A DNA stretch of 64,000 bases, taken from the NCBI GenBank assembly GCA_023935145.1, contig CM043700.1, forward strand, positions 138,907,328-138,971,327. Direction: 5' to 3'. The notes beneath the pieces were generated by a model, which worked only from the letters and a program-made list of their open reading frames with translations, did no database searches and was not told the DNA's origin. Positions 57,794 through 64,000 of this stretch are shown here, piece after piece. This stretch comes from Bretschneidera sinensis (taxonomy: Eukaryota; Streptophyta; Magnoliopsida; Brassicales; Akaniaceae). Within the stretch, counting starts at the first letter, position 1. The number at the start of each line of letters is the position of its first letter. Position numbers and translations under genes: made by a program.

Positions 57794-60700
57794 CGCTGCC
57801 AACTCTAGGTCATGGGTGGGGTAGTTCCTTTCATGGTTCTTCAGTTGGCGTGAAGCATAAGAAACAACCTTCCCATGCTGCATTAGGACACAACCTAACA
57901 CTTGATGTGAAGCATCACTGTAAACTACAAACCCTTCATCACTCGAAGGAAGGATTAACACCGGTGCCATTGTCAGCTTTTCCTTCAACAATTGAAAATT
58001 TTTCTCACACTCTTCTGACCATATAAACTTTTCTCCTTTTCTTGTTAATTTGGTTAAAGGTACCGCAATCAGTGAGAAATCTTTGATAAATCTCCGATAA
58101 TATCCCGCCAATCCCAAAAAGCTCCTAATCTCAGTCACATTTGTAGGTTTCTCCCAGTTTAGAACTGCTTCAACTTTCTGAGGGTCCACAGCCACTCCTG
58201 CTTCTGACACTACATGTCCTAGGAAGGTCACTTCTTTTAACCAAAACTCACATTTGTTAAACTTGGCATAAAGTTTCTACTTCCTAAGAGTCTCTAGTAC
58301 TATCTTCAAATGTCTGGCATGGTCTTCTTCACTCTTCGAATATACCAGAATATCATCAATGAAAACTACCACAAATTTGTCCAGGAATGGTCTAAATACT
58401 CTGTTCATTAAGTCCATGAAGGCTGCAGGGGCATTAGTCAATCCGAACGGCACAACCAGAAATTCATAGTGTCCATAACGGGTGCGGAAAGCAGTCTTTG
58501 GAACATCTGAATCTTTGATACGTAGTTGATGGTAACCCAATCTCAAGTCTATTTTTGAAAACACCCGAGCTCCTTGCAACTGTTCAAACAAATCATCAAT
58601 TCTTGGTAACGGGTACTTGTTACGAATTGTCATCTTGTTTAGTTGTCTATAATCCACACACAATCTGAAAGTCCCATCTTTCTTCTTGACAAATAACACT
58701 GGAGCCCCCCAAGGTGATACGCTAGGACGAATGAGTTTCTTGTCTAACAACTCTTGAAGTTGGACCTTAAGTTCCTTTAATTCTGCCGGTGCCATTCGAT
58801 AAAGGGGTATCGAAATAGGAGTAGAACCAGGTGTGAGATCAATAAGAAAATCAATTTCCCTAACAGGTGGTAAACCGGGCAACTCTTCAGGAAATACATC
58901 TGGAAATTCCCTAACTATAGGTATTCCTCCCAATTCCACACCTTCCTCAGAAGAATTGATCACATAGACTAAATAACATTCACATCCCTTATTCAATAAT
59001 CTCCTAGCTGAAAGGGCAGAAATGAGGCATTGTGAAAGTACCTTACGTTCTCCCTGAAAAGAAAATTCTTTTTCCCCCGGAACTCGAAACATTACCATCT
59101 TCCTGAAACAATCTACTGAGGCGTGATACTTAGCTAACCAATCCATACCTAAGATCAAGTCAAAATCCTTCATCTTCAAGGGCAATAAATCAACCTGAAG
59201 TTCTCTATCCCCAATGTTCATAACACAGTCCCGGAACATCCATTGGATTTCCACCTTCTCTCCTATAGGAGTCTCAATAATCACGATCTTATGCAAACGT
59301 GTTCTAGGTACATCAACATATATAAGAAAAGAAGTAGAAACAAAAGAATGTGTTGCACCAGGATCAATTAAAATTCTAGCATTTCTACCCGAAAGAGAAA
59401 TCATACCAGCCACCACGTCGGGTGTGGCCTGAGCATCCTGCTGAGTGATTGCATAAACATGACCTTGCCCTCTCTGACCTTGACTAGCATCCCCTCTGCT
59501 TGCTGTGACCCCTCGGCTGTGACTACTATTTCTACCACCTCCAGTCCCACTGCCTCGACCCACTTGGCCCCGTCCGGAGCCTCTAGCTGTACTCACACTA
59601 CCAGTTGGCTTAAGTCTTGACCAACAGTTTGCTCCCACATGACCACCCTGACCACACACAAAGCATACCACACTTTTCAACATAGGACAGTCCCTTTGAA
59701 GATGTTCAGCTGATCCACAATGATGACAGAACTTAACATTACAATCTCTAGATAAGTGACCCATCTGACCACACCGAAAACATCCTTTAGTATTCATTCC
59801 TGACATTGTACTACTTCCTCTACCTTGTGCACTTCCTCCTCTGCCTTGATTTCTTAAAGGAAATGATTGTCCTGCAAATCTTTGAATTCCTCCCATTGAA
59901 CTTTGTACTACAGATGCTGCTGGTTCACTCTGAAGACCTTGACTCATCTTCAATAACTTACCTCCCATACTTTGCCCTTCTTGGAAAACTGATCTACTCT
60001 GTTGAAAAGGATGACCATCTCGGAATTCCAACCCATAACTGCTTTCCCTAGCACTGTCTAACCTGCTCCTCTTTTGTCGATCCTGATGTCCTCTCAACTC
60101 CATTATATCTTTCTCTACAAGTAGTGTTTTATCCACTAGTCTTGTATAGTTTGAATGATCCAAATATGAAAGGCGAGTACGAATTTCATAATTTAAACCA
60201 TCAAGGAATTTCTTACATTTTCGTCCTTCAGTGCTGACCAAGTCTAGTGGAAATCTAGACAGATTAATAAATCTTGAATCATACTGAGTTACTGACATAG
60301 CACCCTGTTTCAGATAGTTAAAGTCCTTCTCCATTTGAGCCTTAACAGATTCTGGGAAATGCTGGTCATAGAATACTTTCTTAAACTTCTACCAAGTCAA
60401 AGGTTCATCAATGTCCCCCGTTAATCTAGGAAGTATATCCTCCCAACAATTCGCTGGCTCTTCTTCTAACTTGAATGATGCAAACGCGACTTTTTGTCTG
60501 TCCGACACTGGTAGTACCCTAAACAGATGTTCCATCTTTTTAATCCATGCCTCGGCATCTAGACAGTTTTCAACACTTCGAAAACTCGGTGGCATCAGCT
60601 TGATAAACCTGTTAAATACATCCCCTTCCATTTCCTGCCTCAATCAATCCTCCCCTAACGTTTCATCATGTGCTACAGGAACATCTGCATGCTCATCTGG

Positions 60701-60994
60701 AAAATCTGGAGCTCGTCTCTTTTGTTCTTCCAATCTACGCTCTAGCTCCCAAATTCTACCCAATTCTTGGGCTAAAGCTTCCCTTAATTTATCCCTTTCT
60801 ATAGCAGCATCTCTTACATTCTCACAAGTAGCACCGGTTGCACTACCAACATGTTCTACCTCAGGGACTTCAGGTTCAATATTTTGTTCCACCCTATGTA
60901 ATGGGGGTCATCCACGCCCCCGAGTTGGAACACTACCCCTTCCTTGGGCACGCCCTCCTCCCCGAACTCTACCTCTCTTTGGTCCATGAGGCAT
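57794..60994 (-). pseudogene. Gypsy internal 2 gag, protease, RT and RNase H start (broken)
   Basis: Minus strand from the gag start at 60994. Stops: TGA at about 60908-60910 (CGT/CGA region of the RGRG repeat), TGA near 60645 (CGA in internal 1), and TAG near 60390 (Glu in internal 1). One open frame of 685 codons (58277-60334) then runs through the end of capsid, three Cys/His knuckles, the protease ([23 protein letters not shown]) and RT ([21 protein letters not shown]). TAG near 58275 (Glu in internal 1) separates the last part (57794-58231), with RNase H YSDASH, which ends at the S2 insertion. Confidence 0.9.
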
Positions 60995-61072
60995 CCTCGA
61001 ATCCTACACAAAAGAACTCATTTAGAAACAAAAACACTGGACTTCTACAGTCTACAGAACCTTAAACCTAAA

Positions 61073-61084
61073 GCTCTGATACCA
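61073..61084 (-). promoter_or_regulatory. Primer-binding site, gypsy internal 2
   Basis: TGGTATCAGAGC on the minus strand, four bases inside LTR 3. Confidence 0.9.
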
Positions 61085-61088
61085 AAAT

Positions 61089-63639
61089 TGTAACGACCCA
61101 TCCCGAGCGGGCCCACTCTGGACAGTATCAATTACCTTTCGAAATCGAGCACCTGGACACACAAATATATACTACAACAGAACAACATCTAACATATATT
61201 AGTTAAGATCATACAGAGATTACAACTATAAGGTTGTAGCTTTACAAGGTGTCTAAAGAGACACAGCCAATCGGTTACAACTTCACACCTAATATACAAT
61301 ATAACACTAAGAAAAAAGATTGACCGAGGATGCGATGCTCGTGGACCCACCTAAAACTTCATTGAACTTCAAAGCTTCACCACTTAAAATCCAAAATCAC
61401 CTGAAAGGTTAGAAATAGGAAGGGGGCTGAGCTATAAAGCTCAGCGAGTTCTTACACTACACAAAGTAATCACTTGTTAGAAAAAGTTGAGGGCTTATTA
61501 TTATTTCTTTTTCCTTTCTACTTTGTTTGTTCGTATACATAGTCATTTAGCACTTTGCAAAACAAAAATCTTAGTAATCATAATACGGTCCTATAAGACC
61601 CACAACCAACTTGCTATCACCATTCCATAGTCCATCAAAATATCACAATTTATCCGTACAACCAAACATTTCATATGCCCCCTTACGGGCCAAGTAATTC
61701 AAATTCATGTATGATATGCCAATGCAGCATGATGTAATGAAATGCATCATCTCATAATCAATCATAATCCATCGGGGACGTCTCCCCACGTACCGGTACG
61801 TTTCACAAACAATAATTTTCAGAACCCCCCTTGATCTGGGCCGGGTCCAATCATCCAAATATATTTGGTACCCTTTTTCACCCCTTGTGGGTAGGGACCT
61901 ATCATCCTCACACATCACTCCCCCCTCAATAACATACTGTAAATTTCAATGCATGATATGAAATGAAATCAAGTGATGAACATAATCAAATTCTCAACAA
62001 TCCATACAATCACACAACATTCAGCACAAAGGTTTTGAAATCACTATCTCATCATTAATATATAATTTACTTATGTTACCACATAGTTATAAATATAATT
62101 ATTATATCTAAATAACGAATTATAACTCTTATGCAACCTTATTGTTTTGGTTTCCCCACTAACATTCATGCTTACCAAGAGTAGGGTAATACTCACCTTA
62201 CGCCAAACACTACTCGTGGATCACTTCTTTACCTTTACTACGATCATCCACCACACCTATTGAAATGTCATTATAACAATTAAGGCAAACTACACAAACA
62301 AAAAAAACCAATGAGTATAGTATTAAAAACTTAGATACTTAATAAGAAATCAATCATTTCATTTACTTACACATATAAATCAAAGAAAATACTACTAAAG
62401 TTCATTCTTCTCATTAATCACCTATTTTCACACTTTCCCTTCTTTCCTTCATTCTTTACTCCATAAAACTCTCAATTCATATGAACTTAAATTTCAAGAC
62501 ACTAACTTAGAGTAATTACCAACAAATCCCAACTTATAAAAATTATTAATTCTAAATATAATTTCCCAATCAAGAAAAAGCCTCTTACTTAGAGGAATTT
62601 CTTTTAATTCCTAAAAGAGTTTCAAATTTACAGCCTATAGTAAAGTTCTCTAACAATATCTATCTCAACAATCATGTTATACAAGAATAAAACTTCACAC
62701 TTTGTACATATAATCACCCTAAAAATCTTCAAACTTCACACACTCTTATTACTTTCTTCCAAAGTTCCATAATACAGAAATTTCCAGATTTCTTTCAAAT
62801 TTTCCCCCAACTTCAAATATTTCAAACTAAACCAATTTAAATTCAAATCACCCCAAATAAAGTTCTAGATAAACTTTAGGAAGTATAATTTAACTTAAAA
62901 ATAATTGGGACACAAAACTACCTCAAATTCTTGCTGAAACACAACTCACAAAACTGCCCAGAACACAAATTATTTCCAGAATTTCTGCACAATTCTCCCA
63001 ACTTTGACAACTCATATATCACTCAATTTAAATCCAAAAGACCTCAAACAAAATCCAAAAATCAACATCAAGAAGTCTACTTTAAGTTTTTAGTTGAACA
63101 CTTTTCGAAATTACCTCAAAATCTGCACGAAAAAGCCATGGTAACAAAACGGGATGTTCTTCCCCTGCTCGGAGCGTGGGGTCCACCCGCCACTGTAGCC
63201 CGCTCGTGGAGGCTCACCTCCCCAGCCAGAAGATAGCTGATGGTGGCAGAAGAGGGTTTCCAAAGTTTGAGGGCAAAAGATCTTGGATGGTTGGGTTAAG
63301 GTTAGGTCAAAGTTTGGAAGAAAAAATGAGTTTTTGAGAAAGCAAAACAATCTGGTGCTTTCCTTTCTTTCCTCACTCTTTCTGCCGAGCTCTCAAATTG
63401 CTAAATGAGAGATTTGCTGATTTAGGTTAAATTTTAGCTTATATACTCACTCAATGACTTAGATTTTTACCACTCTACCCTTCCCCTTCTTCTTTTATTA
63501 ATTGACATGCCATTTCCTTTAATTTTTCTTATAGTATTTAAACAACCCCAAAGTTTTAGTTTCTTACTAAGAGATCCCTAAAAAAAATTAAATTATAAAA
63601 CAAGATTATAAAAAATTAAAAGAAATATCGGGTTCTACA
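61089..63639 (-). repeat. Gypsy LTR 3 (5' LTR)
   Basis: 2551 bp, TGTAACGACCC...GGGTTCTACA. It is the most diverged of the three LTRs, with private changes along its length. Confidence 0.92.
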
Positions 63640-64000
63640 ATAACCTACCACTATTCGCCTTGTTCTCAGTGTAGCAGTGTCTTGTGGTTGGATTTTGAAA
63701 TAATTGGATGTTAACAATGCCTTTTTGCAGGGTACTCTCACTGACACTGTTTTTAGGCAGCAACCACAAGGCTTCATTGACTCCAAGTTACCCTCTCATG
63801 TCTGCAAGTTAAACAAGGCTATCTATTTTATTCACCAAGCCCCTATTGCCTGGTACAATGAGCTTAAATCATTTCTGTTGGCTCAAGGTTTCGTTAATTC
63901 TAAATGTGACGCATTTCTCTTTATTCTACAAACCGGTCGCCATACTATTTATTTGCTTGTCTACGTCGATGATATAATTGTTACCGGTAGTGATGCTACC
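63640..64000 (+). pseudogene. RT of Copia C3, continuation after the gypsy array
   Basis: Resumes exactly where 35497 stops: PTTIRLVLSVAVSCGWILK, then an in-frame stop, LDVNNAFLQGTL, HQAPIAWYNELKSFLL, and the RT active site YVDD at 63962-63973. The motif sequence is that of RE1/Retrofit-type Copia RT. The RNase H and 3' LTR would lie beyond the window. Confidence 0.9.

Larger units (their letters stand above)
35493..63644 (-). mobile_element. Ty3/gypsy chromovirus (Tekay/Del-like) array: three LTRs, two internal regions
   Basis: The whole block 35498-63639 is flanked by GTAAC (35493-35497) and ATAAC (63640-63644), a 5-bp target duplication with one mismatch. Order on the plus strand: 3' LTR, internal 1, shared LTR, internal 2 (split by S2), 5' LTR. 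All parts read on the minus strand. Long LTRs (2.55 kb), gag with CCHC knuckles, RT before integrase, and a chromodomain-like C-terminus fit the Tekay/Del chromoviruses. One outer duplication around three LTRs means one insertion followed by unequal recombination. Confidence 0.9.

Noticed and set aside
35498..63639. Gypsy duplication as a false assembly repeat
   Set aside because: The three LTRs and two internal regions carry distinct substitutions and stops, so they are real separate copies.
63640..64000. A separate Copia fragment
   Set aside because: It continues the RT of C3 at the codon where 35497 ends, and the gypsy target duplication lies at the joint.

Overview
The window is nuclear DNA of a flowering plant, most likely a eudicot. 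It carries an intron-containing pectin methylesterase gene of the pollen PPME1 type, plant-type LTR retrotransposons primed by initiator Met-tRNA, and AT-rich non-coding DNA. Only two host genes look intact, and they are near-identical tandem copies. Most of the rest is retrotransposon.

Layout. (1) 1-11128, 11129-31013 and 31014-32402 are three copies, the last cut short, of a tandem unit of about 11.1 kb. Each full unit holds a short non-autonomous minus-strand LTR element, a CACTA-like end, a lipid-transfer-protein pseudogene, a SINE-like repeat, a pectinesterase remnant, a small MITE, a four-exon pectinesterase on the minus strand (7112-9321; 26968-29170) and a LINE-type RNase H remnant. 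(2) Unit 2 is split by a Sirevirus-like Copia element, S1 (13580-22234, TSD AATAT). Unit 1 keeps the empty site. (3) Unit 3 is cut at 32403 by an RE1/Retrofit-like Copia element (C3). C3 is itself split inside its reverse transcriptase by a Ty3/gypsy chromovirus array (35498-63639) and resumes at 63640-64000. (4) The gypsy array is LTR-internal-LTR-internal-LTR on the minus strand, with both internal regions decayed. (5) The second gypsy internal region is split by a very young Sirevirus-like Copia element, S2 (47532-57788, perfect TSD ACTAT, no difference seen between its LTRs).

The two Sirevirus-like elements are the most interesting part. Their LTRs carry arrays of a 12-bp palindrome, CCAGTCGACTGG, spaced almost entirely at multiples of the DNA helical turn upstream of the TATA box. 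In S2 a second array of the same palindrome lies inside the element, followed by its own TATA box, an ATG-free leader and an intact 418-codon third ORF. This looks like an internal promoter co-regulated with the LTR. Both elements also have one in-frame UAG at the same place between gag and protease, which suggests programmed readthrough.

Inferred order of events: lipid-transfer and pectinesterase remnants decay; the unit is tandemly duplicated, probably by recombination between flanking LTR elements; S1 and C3 insert; gypsy inserts into C3 and expands to three LTRs; S2 inserts last. No CRISPR, rRNA or tRNA gene was seen.
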